Origin: an uncultured Pseudomonadota bacterium | GTDB taxonomy: Bacteria; Myxococcota_A; Polyangia; Nannocystales; Nannocystaceae | Assembly: GCA_913061055.1 (NCBI GenBank) | Contig: CAJXVA010000023.1 | Coordinates: 1-39,316 of the forward strand | DNA length: 39,316 bases | Direction of reading: 5' to 3' | Shown here: positions 1 through 7,711 of the stretch, one piece after another | Position numbering within the stretch: position 1 is the first letter of the stretch | How the letters are laid out: every line of letters begins with the position of its first letter | The notes under the pieces: generated by a model | What the model was told of the DNA's origin: nothing | Databases searched by the model: none | Seen by the model: the letters and a program-made list of their open reading frames with translations, nothing else | Program-made: the position numbers and the translations under genes

Positions 1-141
1 GGCCAGCAATCGCAGGCCGAGCTCGGCGCCGACGAACGCGCCGGAGCAGTGCGGACAGCCCAGCGCCTTGCGCCCCTCGATGCTCGCGACGGCGAGCGTG
101 GCGTCGGCACACCGAGGACAACGGCACCCTGCAAACACCAT
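1..141 (-). CDS. Zinc-ribbon (zf-TFIIB-like) protein, 3' end cut off by the window
   Basis: Not recognised as a named gene; only the first 47 residues are present and the frame is open to base 1. The start is ATG at 141-139. The visible part has two paired-cysteine knuckles, CRCPRC near residues 6-11 and CPHC at residues 29-32, separated by a GRKALG turn and followed by SGAFVGAEL. That is the pattern of the zf-TFIIB family, a small zinc-binding ribbon often found at the N-terminus of bacterial proteins of unknown function. The gene diverges from the helicase gene that starts at 237, so the 95 bases between them should hold both promoters. The C-terminal part, which would decide its role, is missing. 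Confidence 0.6.
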   Translation of the reverse strand, partial: MVFAGCRCPRCADATLAVASIEGRKALGCPHCSGAFVGAELGLRLLA

Positions 142-236
142 CGCAGTGTAGCCCGGGCGGCGGGTGCCGGGGTCTGCTGACAGCTCCTGTCAGGAGGTCG
201 CTGGCGTCCCTCGTCCCGACCCGGCACACTGCCTCG

Positions 237-3200
237 GTGGAGCTCTTCGGCCCCGCGACGCGCGCCTGGTTCGATGCGTCCTTCGAGGCGCCCACGGAGG
301 TGCAGGCGCAGGGGTGGCCGCGGATCGCCAAGGGGGAGCACAGCCTCCTGATCGCACCCACCGGCAGCGGCAAGACGTTGGCCGCGTTCTTGTGGGCCAT
401 CGATCGTTGCAGCCGGGCGAGTCGCAAGGAGTCGGAGAGCAAGGGCGTCAAGACGCTCTACATCAGCCCGCTCAAGGCGCTGGTCTACGACGTCGAGCGG
501 AACCTTCGGGCGCCGATGATCGGTATCGACGCGGCGGCGCAGCGCGTCCGGGCCAAGGTCCGGATGCCGACGGTGGGCGTGCGGACGGGCGATACGCCGC
601 AACGCGAGCGTGCGCAGCAGCTCCGCCATCCCCCCGACATCCTGGTCACCACGCCAGAGTCGCTCTACCTGCTGCTGCTCAGCCAAGCCCGCGCCAACCT
701 GCAGACCGTCGAGACGGTGATCATCGACGAGGTGCATGCGCTGTGTCCGACCAAGCGCGGCGCCCACCTCTCGCTGTCTCTGGAGCGGTTGGCAGCGGGC
801 TGCATTCGAGACCCTCAGCGGATCGGGCTCTCGGCCACGGCGACGCCGCTCGAAGAGGTGGCGAAGTTCCTCGGGGGTGACCGCCCGGTGAGCATCGTCG
901 ACACCAGCGCACCCCCCAAGGTCGACCTCAGCATCACGGTCCCGGTGCCGGACATGACCCGGCCTAGTGAGGGCATCGAGCGGGTCCTTCGCGAGGACGA
1001 TGGCGAGGAGCTCGGGCCGCTCGACGACGACGAAGGACTCACGGTCACCCAGCCGGCGACGTTCGAACCGCTCGACAACTCCATCTGGCCGGCGATCTAT
1101 CCGCGGCTGCTCGACCTCATCGAGCAGCACCAGACGACGATCATCTTCGTCAACTCTCGGGGCTTGTGCGAACGGCTGTGTCAGCGGCTGCTCGACCAGT
1201 CCAAGAAGCCCGACCTCGCGCGGGCCCACCACGGGTCGGTGTCCCGAGAGCAGCGCGAGCAAACCGAGGAGATGCTCAAGACCGGCGCGATCCGGTGCAT
1301 CGTGGCGACGAGCTCCCTCGAGTTGGGCATCGACATGGGCGCGGTCGACCTCGTCGTCCTCGTCGAGTCACCAGGCGCGGTCAGTCGCGGTCTGCAGCGG
1401 GTCGGACGGGCCGGCCACTCGGTGGGCGAGGTCTCCAAGGGGCGCATCTTCCCCAAGCACCGCGGTGACCTGTTGGAGTGCGTGGTGCTGTCCGAGCGGA
1501 TGCGGGGCGGCAACATCGAGCCGATCGCGTACCTGCGCAACCCACTCGACGTACTTGCCCAGCAACTGGTCTCGATGTGCGTCGTCGAGGACCAGCCGCT
1601 CGCCGAGGTTCAGCGGATCATCAAGCGGTCGGCCACGTTCGCCGAGCTTCCGATCGACGCGTTCACGGGCGTGCTCGACATGTTGGCAGGTCGCTATCCC
1701 TCGCATGCGTTCGCCGACCTGCGACCGCGGATCACCTGGGACCGCGACTCAGACGTGCTGTCGGCGCGCCGGGGTAGCAAGCAGGTCGCGGTGTTCAACG
1801 CGGGCACGATTCCGGACCGCGGATCCTACAGCGTGCACCTGGGCGACGGAGGGCCTCGGCTTGGCGAGCTCGACGAGGAGATGGTGCACGAGTCGGCAGC
1901 AGGGCAGAACATCATGCTGGGTGCGACGACTTGGCGGATCGATCAGATCACGCGAGATCGGGTGATGGTGTCGCCCGCACCCGGAGAGAGCGGTCGTCTC
2001 CCGTTCTGGCGAGGGGACGGCCCGGGGAGACCTGCGGCGCTGGGCCGCGCGATGGGTGCCTTTGCGCATGCCGTGGCTCGAAAACCCGCCGAAGAAGCGC
2101 AGGCATGGCTTCAGAAGGACTACGCCCTCGATGCGTATGCCGCCCAGAACCTCGTCGCCTACGTACACGAGCAGCACGAAGCCACCGGGACGCTTCCCAC
2201 CGACAAGCGCATCACCGTCGAGCGCTTTCGCGATGAACTCGGAGATTGGCGGATCTGCATCCTCTCCCCACTGGGATCTCGGGTTCACGCTCCGTGGGCG
2301 CTGGCCATTCAAGCCCAACTCGAATCGCACTTCGGCTTTGAGGTGCAAGCGATGTGGAGCGACGACGGGATCGTGTTGCGCCTGGTCGAGGTCGACGAGG
2401 TTCCGGAGGTGGACATCTTGCTCCCGGACCCCGATGAGGTCGAGGAACAGGTCGTGCAGCAGCTCGCCCATTCGGCCCTCTTCTCCGGACAGTTCCGGGA
2501 GAACGCGGGGCGTGCACTGCTTCTGCCGCGAATGAGGGCAGGGGCCCGCACGCCGTTGTGGCAGCAGCGACTCAAGTCCCAACAGCTGCTGGCGGTCGCG
2601 CGCGAGTATCCGTCGTTTCCGATCATCATCGAGACGTACCGGGCCTGCCTCCAGGACGTGTTCGATCTTCCGGAGCTCATCGCCACGCTCCGCGCGATCC
2701 GGCGACAGGACATCAAGGTCGACGTTGTCGAGACGCCCAGTGCGTCCCCGTTTGCGCGGAGTCTGGTCTTCGCCTACGTCGCGGCCTACCTCTACGAGGG
2801 CGATTCACCACTTGCGGAGCGCAAGGCCCAGGCCCTCTCCCTGGACCGCAAGCTCCTGCGCGAGCTCCTGGGGCAGGAAGAGCTCCGAGAGCTGCTCGAC
2901 GCGGCGGTGATCGAGCAGATCGAGGCTGAGCTCCAGTCGATCGAGCCGGACTATCGAGCGCGCCACTTCGATGCGCTCCACGATGTGCTGCGCCGGGTCG
3001 GCGACCTCGGCGTCGAAGAGGCTCAGCTCCGCACGACCGAGGACTGCGAGCCGTGGCTCGAGCAGCTCGTCAAGGCGCGCCGGGCGGTGCCCATTCGGGT
3101 TGCGGGGGAAGAACGCTATGTCGCGGTCGAGGACGTCTCGCTCTACCGGGATGCGGTCGGGAGCAACATCCCCGGTGGGGTGCCCACGGTGTTCTTGCAG

Positions 3201-4682
3201 ACGGTCCCCGATGCCTGGCTGACGCTCGTACAGCGCTACGCCCGAACCCACGCGCCGTTCCTCGCATCCGCGCTGGCGACCCGCTACGGCGTTCCGTTGG
3301 ACCGCGCTGTCGAGACCCTCGCGATTCTCGAGCGGGACGACAAGGTACTGCGCGGGGAGTTCCGGCCCGGGCAGTCGGGTGAAGAATGGTGCGACCCGGA
3401 CGTGCTCCGGCGGATCAAGCGGCACACGCTCGCCAAGCTGCGCGGTGAGATCGCACCGGTCGAGGCCACCGCGCTCACCCGGTTTCTTCCGCAGTGGCAC
3501 GGCATCGGGCGCGCCGAGATCGGCCCGGGTCGACTCGAGGAGGCGATCGCTCAGCTCGAGGGCCTGGCACTGTCTTGGAAAGAGCTCGAGACGGTCATCC
3601 TCCCGGACCGGGTCCCTGGGTTTCATCCTCGCAACCTGGACGAGCTCGGGGCGATGGGATGGTTGGTTTGGGTCGGTTGTGGCGCGCTGGGGAAGACCGA
3701 CGGCCGGGTGGTGTTCTACCGGCGGGAGCGGGCGGCGGTGCTGCTGGAGCCGCCCGAGGTTCCACAAGACCTGGACCCGATTCATCATCAGCTCCTCGAT
3801 GCCCTCCGAGCACGAGGCGCGTGTTTCCTCAACGAGCTGCAGATCGCATGCGGCGCGGGCACGCGGGTCCGGGAGGTCCGTGAAGCGTTGAGCGACCTCG
3901 TCTGGGCGGGTCTGGTCACCAACGACACGTTCTCCGCGGTGCGGAGCCTGCTTCGGCCGGCCAAGCCCACTCGTGGCCGAGGGCTCCGCGGCGGCGTTGG
4001 GGGAGGTACGGGTCTCGGAGGTCGGTGGTCACTCGTCGAGCAGCTTCTTGCGCCCGACGTGACGCCGACTCAGCGCGCGCATGCTCGCGCGGTCACGCTT
4101 CTCGAACGACACGGCGTCGTCACCCGGGAGGTCACCGGACTCGAGCCGATGCCCGGTGGGTTCTCTGCGGTCTACAAGGTGCTTCGGGCCATGGAGGACA
4201 GCGGCAAGATCCGGCGCGGCTACTTTGTCGAAGGCCTCGGTGGCGCGCAGTTTGCTTCGGCCGGCGCCGTGGATCGCCTTCGTGCGGTCAAGAACGACAC
4301 CACCGAACGAGACGTGGTTGTCCTCGCGGCGACCGATCCGGCGAACCCGTTTGGGTGGATGTTGCCGTGGCCGTACCGCGATCCCGATCACAAGACCGGT
4401 CCGCGCCGGGTGCCGGGAGCGTCGGTCGTGCTCGTCGGCGGCGAACTGGCGCTGTTCGTCGACAAGGGTGGCAAGCGCATGGTCAGCTTTCCCGCCGCCG
4501 ACGATCCCGAGGTGGCCACCATGGCTGCACGTGCGCTGTGTGTGGTGGCCAAGCGTCAACGCGGCAAGCTCCTGCGCATCGAGACGATCGACGGCGAGCC
4601 GGCACGCACCTCTGGGCTGGCAGAGACGCTGCGGGGCGCGGCGTTTACCAGCGACCCTCGCGGCCTCGTGCTCGAGGCGTGA
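237..4682 (+). CDS. lhr: Lhr-type superfamily 2 DNA helicase, full length
   Basis: ATP-dependent 3'-5' DNA-translocating helicase of the Lhr (large helicase-related) family, a cytoplasmic repair enzyme. At 1481 residues it has the full length of bacterial Lhr, not the short Lhr-core form. Seen motifs: APTGSGKT at residues 40-47 (Walker A), TTPES at 138-142, DEVH at 164-167 (Walker B), SAT at 199-201, then in RecA domain 2 TSSLELGID and QRVGRAGH (motifs V and VI). The remainder fits the winged-helix, DEAD/DEAH-associated and Lhr C-terminal domains, with a Gly-rich linker near residues 1245-1265. The GTG at 237 is the best start: the next residues align with the usual Lhr N-terminus (PTEVQAQGW) and no ATG lies in frame upstream, although the AGGAGG at 192-197 is too far away to serve it. 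In actinobacteria lhr often neighbours a Nei-type glycosylase gene. One is present here, but 24 kb away at 29189. Confidence 0.95.
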   Translation: MELFGPATRAWFDASFEAPTEVQAQGWPRIAKGEHSLLIAPTGSGKTLAAFLWAIDRCSRASRKESESKGVKTLYISPLKALVYDVERNLRAPMIGIDAAAQRVRAKVRMPTVGVRTGDTPQRERAQQLRHPPDILVTTPESLYLLLLSQARANLQTVETVIIDEVHALCPTKRGAHLSLSLERLAAGCIRDPQRIGLSATATPLEEVAKFLGGDRPVSIVDTSAPPKVDLSITVPVPDMTRPSEGIERVLREDDGEELGPLDDDEGLTVTQPATFEPLDNSIWPAIYPRLLDLIEQHQTTIIFVNSRGLCERLCQRLLDQSKKPDLARAHHGSVSREQREQTEEMLKTGAIRCIVATSSLELGIDMGAVDLVVLVESPGAVSRGLQRVGRAGHSVGEVSKGRIFPKHRGDLLECVVLSERMRGGNIEPIAYLRNPLDVLAQQLVSMCVVEDQPLAEVQRIIKRSATFAELPIDAFTGVLDMLAGRYPSHAFADLRPRITWDRDSDVLSARRGSKQVAVFNAGTIPDRGSYSVHLGDGGPRLGELDEEMVHESAAGQNIMLGATTWRIDQITRDRVMVSPAPGESGRLPFWRGDGPGRPAALGRAMGAFAHAVARKPAEEAQAWLQKDYALDAYAAQNLVAYVHEQHEATGTLPTDKRITVERFRDELGDWRICILSPLGSRVHAPWALAIQAQLESHFGFEVQAMWSDDGIVLRLVEVDEVPEVDILLPDPDEVEEQVVQQLAHSALFSGQFRENAGRALLLPRMRAGARTPLWQQRLKSQQLLAVAREYPSFPIIIETYRACLQDVFDLPELIATLRAIRRQDIKVDVVETPSASPFARSLVFAYVAAYLYEGDSPLAERKAQALSLDRKLLRELLGQEELRELLDAAVIEQIEAELQSIEPDYRARHFDALHDVLRRVGDLGVEEAQLRTTEDCEPWLEQLVKARRAVPIRVAGEERYVAVEDVSLYRDAVGSNIPGGVPTVFLQTVPDAWLTLVQRYARTHAPFLASALATRYGVPLDRAVETLAILERDDKVLRGEFRPGQSGEEWCDPDVLRRIKRHTLAKLRGEIAPVEATALTRFLPQWHGIGRAEIGPGRLEEAIAQLEGLALSWKELETVILPDRVPGFHPRNLDELGAMGWLVWVGCGALGKTDGRVVFYRRERAAVLLEPPEVPQDLDPIHHQLLDALRARGACFLNELQIACGAGTRVREVREALSDLVWAGLVTNDTFSAVRSLLRPAKPTRGRGLRGGVGGGTGLGGRWSLVEQLLAPDVTPTQRAHARAVTLLERHGVVTREVTGLEPMPGGFSAVYKVLRAMEDSGKIRRGYFVEGLGGAQFASAGAVDRLRAVKNDTTERDVVVLAATDPANPFGWMLPWPYRDPDHKTGPRRVPGASVVLVGGELALFVDKGGKRMVSFPAADDPEVATMAARALCVVAKRQRGKLLRIETIDGEPARTSGLAETLRGAAFTSDPRGLVLEA

Positions 4683-4690
4683 GGCGCACC

Positions 4691-5680
4691 CTACTCGCAG
4701 ACGGGGTCGACGATGAACTCGCCATAGATCGGGTCGTCGTAGGCGCCCGCGGCTTCAAAGTCGGCGTTGTGGCGCTTTGCCTTGCCGTCCTGCTGGTAGA
4801 CAAACGGGCTCAGGTGGAGGCGCTCCTGCTGCCACCGGCCCTCCTCGCCGCTGGGGATACGTGTGCCGGCTCCGTAGAGCATCAGGTCCTCGCCGTAGGT
4901 CGCGAACTGCGGGCACACCCCGACGCCTTCATGAGAGACGTTCATCAGCTTGTGTCCGAGCTCGTGGGCGAGCGCGGTGGTCGAGGACATCGTGATCACG
5001 CCGCGCAGATGCCTGGGGATCCGGTCGTGGTGGATGTACGGCGGAAACGAGAGCCCCGCGGTGCCGACCTCGTTGAGTTCCCAACCATCGTCGCCCCAGT
5101 CGTAGAATGAAATCGGAACCGTCCGTAGATCCAGGATATGGACGACTCGGGCTGGGTCGAGGTCGAGGTCGTCAGCGGGCAGGACTGCAGTCATCGCGTC
5201 AAAGATGTCTTCGGTGCGGTTGGTCAGCTCGGCTGCCTGGAGCTCGATGTGGGCGTACAAGTCTGACTCTCGCAGCTCCGGTCCGACGTTGGGTTCGGTG
5301 AGTACGCTTGCCTCCAGCGTCTGCCAGTCATCAGGGACCTCGAGGTTGCCCGCCCATACGACGCGGAGCTGCATCCCAACATCCGCGTAGATCGCCCGCG
5401 CACGCTCGATGCCCGTGACCATGCTCGACCAGCGAATCGGCCCACCCTCCGTCAGATAGAACGCGATGTCCGTCATCGGCAAGGCGGGGTCGAGTCCTTC
5501 GTTGAGTGCCTCGATGTCGTAGACCTCCACGACTTCGACAGCCTCCGGCGAGACCGCCTCGTCGGCTTTTCCTCCGGGGTTCGACTCGCCGTCGGGTCCT
5601 GTCGAAGGACTCGCACACCCCATCAGCGCGACCGCAACACATGCTGAAAGGGCAGATGCACAACGCTGTACGGACACCAC
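4691..5680 (-). CDS. Secreted lipoprotein with HExxH metallopeptidase motif
   Basis: Predicted lipoprotein of 329 residues. The hydrophobic leader ends in a lipobox, LMGC, with Cys22, and is followed by a Ser/Gly/Asp-rich linker (residues 23-45). The candidate catalytic site is HELGH at 239-243, with another His at 250 (HELGHKLMNVSH) followed by EG. This resembles metzincin zinc sites (HExxHxxGxxH), but the third His is one residue further away and the Gly is absent, so membership is uncertain. The N-terminal half has conserved-looking blocks but no domain I can name. The start is GTG at 5680, next to a second GTG. The gene is tail-to-tail with lhr, 8 bp apart. Probable role: an envelope zinc peptidase, perhaps digestive. 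Substrate unknown. Confidence 0.8.
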   Translation of the reverse strand: MVSVQRCASALSACVAVALMGCASPSTGPDGESNPGGKADEAVSPEAVEVVEVYDIEALNEGLDPALPMTDIAFYLTEGGPIRWSSMVTGIERARAIYADVGMQLRVVWAGNLEVPDDWQTLEASVLTEPNVGPELRESDLYAHIELQAAELTNRTEDIFDAMTAVLPADDLDLDPARVVHILDLRTVPISFYDWGDDGWELNEVGTAGLSFPPYIHHDRIPRHLRGVITMSSTTALAHELGHKLMNVSHEGVGVCPQFATYGEDLMLYGAGTRIPSGEEGRWQQERLHLSPFVYQQDGKAKRHNADFEAAGAYDDPIYGEFIVDPVCE

Positions 5681-5690
5681 CTACATGTAG
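5681..5690. promoter_or_regulatory. 10-bp perfect palindrome abutting a start codon
   Basis: CTACATGTAG is a perfect 5+5 palindrome directly upstream of the GTG start of the HExxH lipoprotein gene. It lies in the 112-bp divergent region that also serves the HPF-like gene starting at 5793. It could be an operator half-site or chance; no flanking second copy was seen. Confidence 0.2.
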
Positions 5691-5792
5691 CATGGAAGAG
5701 GCGCTGCGGTGATCGGAATCGGTGGGGCGCGTTTCGGCGAAAAAAGTTGAATCCCTTGCTGCCGCTTGCCCCAGAAGTGTCACCTTTTCCAC

Positions 5793-6131
5793 ATGTTCGT
5801 GGAGATTCGTACCCGCAAACTCGTTGTGGTTCCGGAGACCGAAGCAGAGCTTCAGGACCACGTTTCTCTCGCGCTCGTCAGGTTCGCACCCGCCATCGAA
5901 CGCGTCGTGGTGCGGATCGACGATGTCAACGGTCCGCGCGGAGGCATCGACAAGGTCTGCCGCACGACCGTCATCCTCCGAGGTGGGGGCGTCGTCGTAG
6001 CCGAAGGCAGAAGTGACGTTGTCCGCAAGGCGCTCGCGGTCTCGGTCGTCCGGGCACGAGCGCAGATCAGAAGCCGCGCCCAGCGTGCTCGCGTGACGCG
6101 GCGAGACGCGACGCTCAAGGTCGCATCGTAG
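5793..6131 (+). CDS. HPF/RaiA-like ribosome-associated protein
   Basis: Small cytoplasmic protein of 112 residues in the HPF/RaiA (sigma-54 modulation) family, whose members bind the 30S subunit between mRNA and anticodon sites and silence or dimerise ribosomes in slow growth. It shows the short-form fold pattern: an N-terminal beta strand (FVEIRTRKLVV), a helix, then VRIDDVNGPRGG, which is a hallmark block, a CRTTVILRGGG strand pair and a C-terminal Arg-rich helix that would contact rRNA. There is no long-HPF C-terminal dimerisation domain. I chose ATG 5793 over a TTG nine codons upstream because the family homology begins there. It is divergent from the HExxH lipoprotein gene and stands alone. 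Members with this GGIDK block are often annotated only as HPF/RaiA family. Confidence 0.75.
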   Translation: MFVEIRTRKLVVVPETEAELQDHVSLALVRFAPAIERVVVRIDDVNGPRGGIDKVCRTTVILRGGGVVVAEGRSDVVRKALAVSVVRARAQIRSRAQRARVTRRDATLKVAS

Positions 6132-6164
6132 CAGCCTGGGTGTTGACTTCGGTGGCGAGTGCGC

Positions 6165-6536
6165 TCAGTCGTACTCGCACACGGTCTTGCCGTGCTCGCA
6201 GCTCATCTCGGGGGCGCAGTCGCGGTCGCTGTCGCAGGCGTAGAAGCACATGTCGTGCTGACACCGCATCCCCCCCGGGCAGTCGAAGTCGTCGCGGCAG
6301 TCCGCGGTGCACATGCCGCCTCCGCAGTTGCCGTCGTCGCAGCAGAACAGAGGATCGGCGCAGTCTCCGTTGTTGTCGCACAGGGCTCCGGCCCCACCGT
6401 CGCAGCGCTCGGGTTCGAACCGGCATTCGTCGGAGGCGAGGCGGTCGAAGTCGTCGCCATGGCAGCTCGCGAGCACTGCCGCACCGCCGAGGAGCGCGAG
6501 GCGGAGCCAGGACCCGAGAGATCTTCGAGAGGCCAT
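6165..6536 (-). CDS. Small Cys-rich lipoprotein
   Basis: Hypothetical outer-envelope lipoprotein of 123 residues. The start is ATG 6536; an upstream in-frame start at 6557 would add seven residues before the leader. The leader MASRRSLGSW is followed by a hydrophobic stretch and lipobox LASC at Cys25. The mature part is acidic and packed with cysteines in EGF- or dickkopf-like spacing (NNGDCADPLFCC, DDFDCPGGMRC, SDRDCAPEMSC), three or more repeated knuckles each with a D-C turn. Such proteins are common surface proteins in large-genome myxobacteria and have no assigned function. The gene lies upstream of nothing obvious: 33 bp separate its stop from the convergent HPF-like gene, and 189 bp separate its start from the stop of the next minus-strand lipoprotein gene. 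Confidence 0.75.
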   Translation of the reverse strand: MASRRSLGSWLRLALLGGAAVLASCHGDDFDRLASDECRFEPERCDGGAGALCDNNGDCADPLFCCDDGNCGGGMCTADCRDDFDCPGGMRCQHDMCFYACDSDRDCAPEMSCEHGKTVCEYD

Positions 6537-6725
6537 GTCCCCGAGACTAGAGCACATCTCGTAGCCTCGCCACGCAGTCTCGCTGGTCTTTGGGCCCGAT
6601 GGCGTCGTCGCGAAACCTTGCAGTACCTCGGTACAGCTGCGGCTCCGCTCCTAGCCCTCGGCCCCAAATCCGCTCCGAGCCGCCGCGACGAGGTTGTGAG
6701 ATGTAGCCCAGAGCGCCCCGTACGG

Positions 6726-7625
6726 TCACTCTTCGTCCGGGAGCAGGCAGAGTCCGACGTCCTCGTACCCGGGAGGGGTCTGGCCTTCCTCGTAGACCGA
6801 GCGGCAGATGTGCTCGCCGGGACATGCATCTTGCTTCGCAAGGGAGCAGAAGTACGTGCAACACGAGGCTCCGTCGCACTCGACATACTCCGAGCCGGTG
6901 CAGCTCAAGCCCGGGTCGCAGGCGTTGGTGAACTCGCAGGGGTCGCCAAACAGACCGAGATCAGGTCCCGAGGCATCGGGCACACACTGGAAGCGGCTGT
7001 CCGTCGCATAACAGCCACACCCGACGGGGCAGTCGTTGAGGAGTGGGTCGCACGCAGGCAGGCAGATGCAGAACTCTTTGCCTGCCGCGGGGCTCTCGTG
7101 GGGATTGCCGCAGGTCGGAACGTTCGGCGAACCTTGGCAGTACGGCACGCACATCCCCTTGTTCTCCGTGTTGATGTCCCAGCAAAACGCTCCGGCCTCG
7201 CAACTGTCGATCCCCGAGACTCCGCTCCCTTCGACCTCGCACTCTTCACCCGCGAGGTCGGGCGAGGGGTCGACCTCGACGCACTTGGTTGCGTTCCAGG
7301 CATTGCCTCCGTCGTTCGCCCAGACGTTGCACTTCTCGCCAGCGTCGCAGTCCTGTTCGTACAGGTCGCACTCGTAGCTCTCGATGCCGCCGTCGGGATC
7401 GGAGATGAACCCGCTGCTGAGAGCGTCGGGCTCGGGCTCGGGCTCGGGCTCGACGTCGGGTCGCGGCTCGGGTTGGGTCGGGTAGCTCCCGCTTGGATCG
7501 AAGTCCTCGGGCTCGTGGACGTCCGGCTCTGGCTCGGGCTCACTCTCGCCGCCTGCCAAGGCTCCGTCGCAGCCCATCAGGCCCAAGCAGAAGGCTCCAA
7601 GGACTCCCCACCGACGCATCGCCAT
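6726..7625 (-). CDS. Cys-rich lipoprotein with acidic Pro/Glu linker
   Basis: Hypothetical surface lipoprotein of about 299 residues. A short leader ends in LMGC (lipobox). It is followed by a low-complexity spacer of Glu-Pro pairs (roughly residues 28-70), coded partly by a 6-base repeat near 7430-7455, which should hold the rest away from the membrane. The C-terminal 220 residues carry many cysteines in blocks such as CDLYEQDCDAGEKC, CLPACDP and CDPGLSC, a disulfide-rich extracellular pattern. ATG 7625 and ATG 7619 are both possible starts. GGGGA lies 5 bases before the second, and a GTG at 7634 is also in frame. An AT-rich promoter candidate lies just upstream. No enzyme motif was seen. 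It resembles the smaller Cys-rich lipoprotein next to it in style. Confidence 0.78.
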   Translation of the reverse strand: MAMRRWGVLGAFCLGLMGCDGALAGGESEPEPEPDVHEPEDFDPSGSYPTQPEPRPDVEPEPEPEPDALSSGFISDPDGGIESYECDLYEQDCDAGEKCNVWANDGGNAWNATKCVEVDPSPDLAGEECEVEGSGVSGIDSCEAGAFCWDINTENKGMCVPYCQGSPNVPTCGNPHESPAAGKEFCICLPACDPLLNDCPVGCGCYATDSRFQCVPDASGPDLGLFGDPCEFTNACDPGLSCTGSEYVECDGASCCTYFCSLAKQDACPGEHICRSVYEEGQTPPGYEDVGLCLLPDEE

Positions 7626-7641
7626 CCCCAACACACTATTT

Positions 7642-7670
7642 AAATAACAAAGCTAACTATAAATTGCCAA
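7642..7670 (-). promoter_or_regulatory. Sigma-70-type promoter candidate for the Cys-rich lipoprotein
   Basis: Read on the minus strand, TTGGCA (7670-7665) and TTATTT (7647-7642) are 17 bases apart inside a marked AT-rich island (about 7632-7672) in otherwise very GC-rich DNA. The start codon follows within 17-23 bases, so the leader would be very short. The -35 box matches the TTGACA consensus at 5 of 6 positions; the -10 match is weak. Confidence 0.4.
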
Positions 7671-7711
7671 CATTCGTGATGGTTTCGACGAGCTGCGCGG
7701 TTTCGCTCCGT

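Noticed and set aside
164-4716. Several long Arg/Pro/Ala-rich frames antisense to or shifted from lhr
   Set aside because: Typical GC-rich shadow frames of a real gene; no family motifs.
6637-6683. Inverted repeat GCGGCTC ... GAGCCGC downstream of the Cys-rich lipoprotein gene, as terminator
   Set aside because: About 30 bases between arms and no U-tract; too weak to call.
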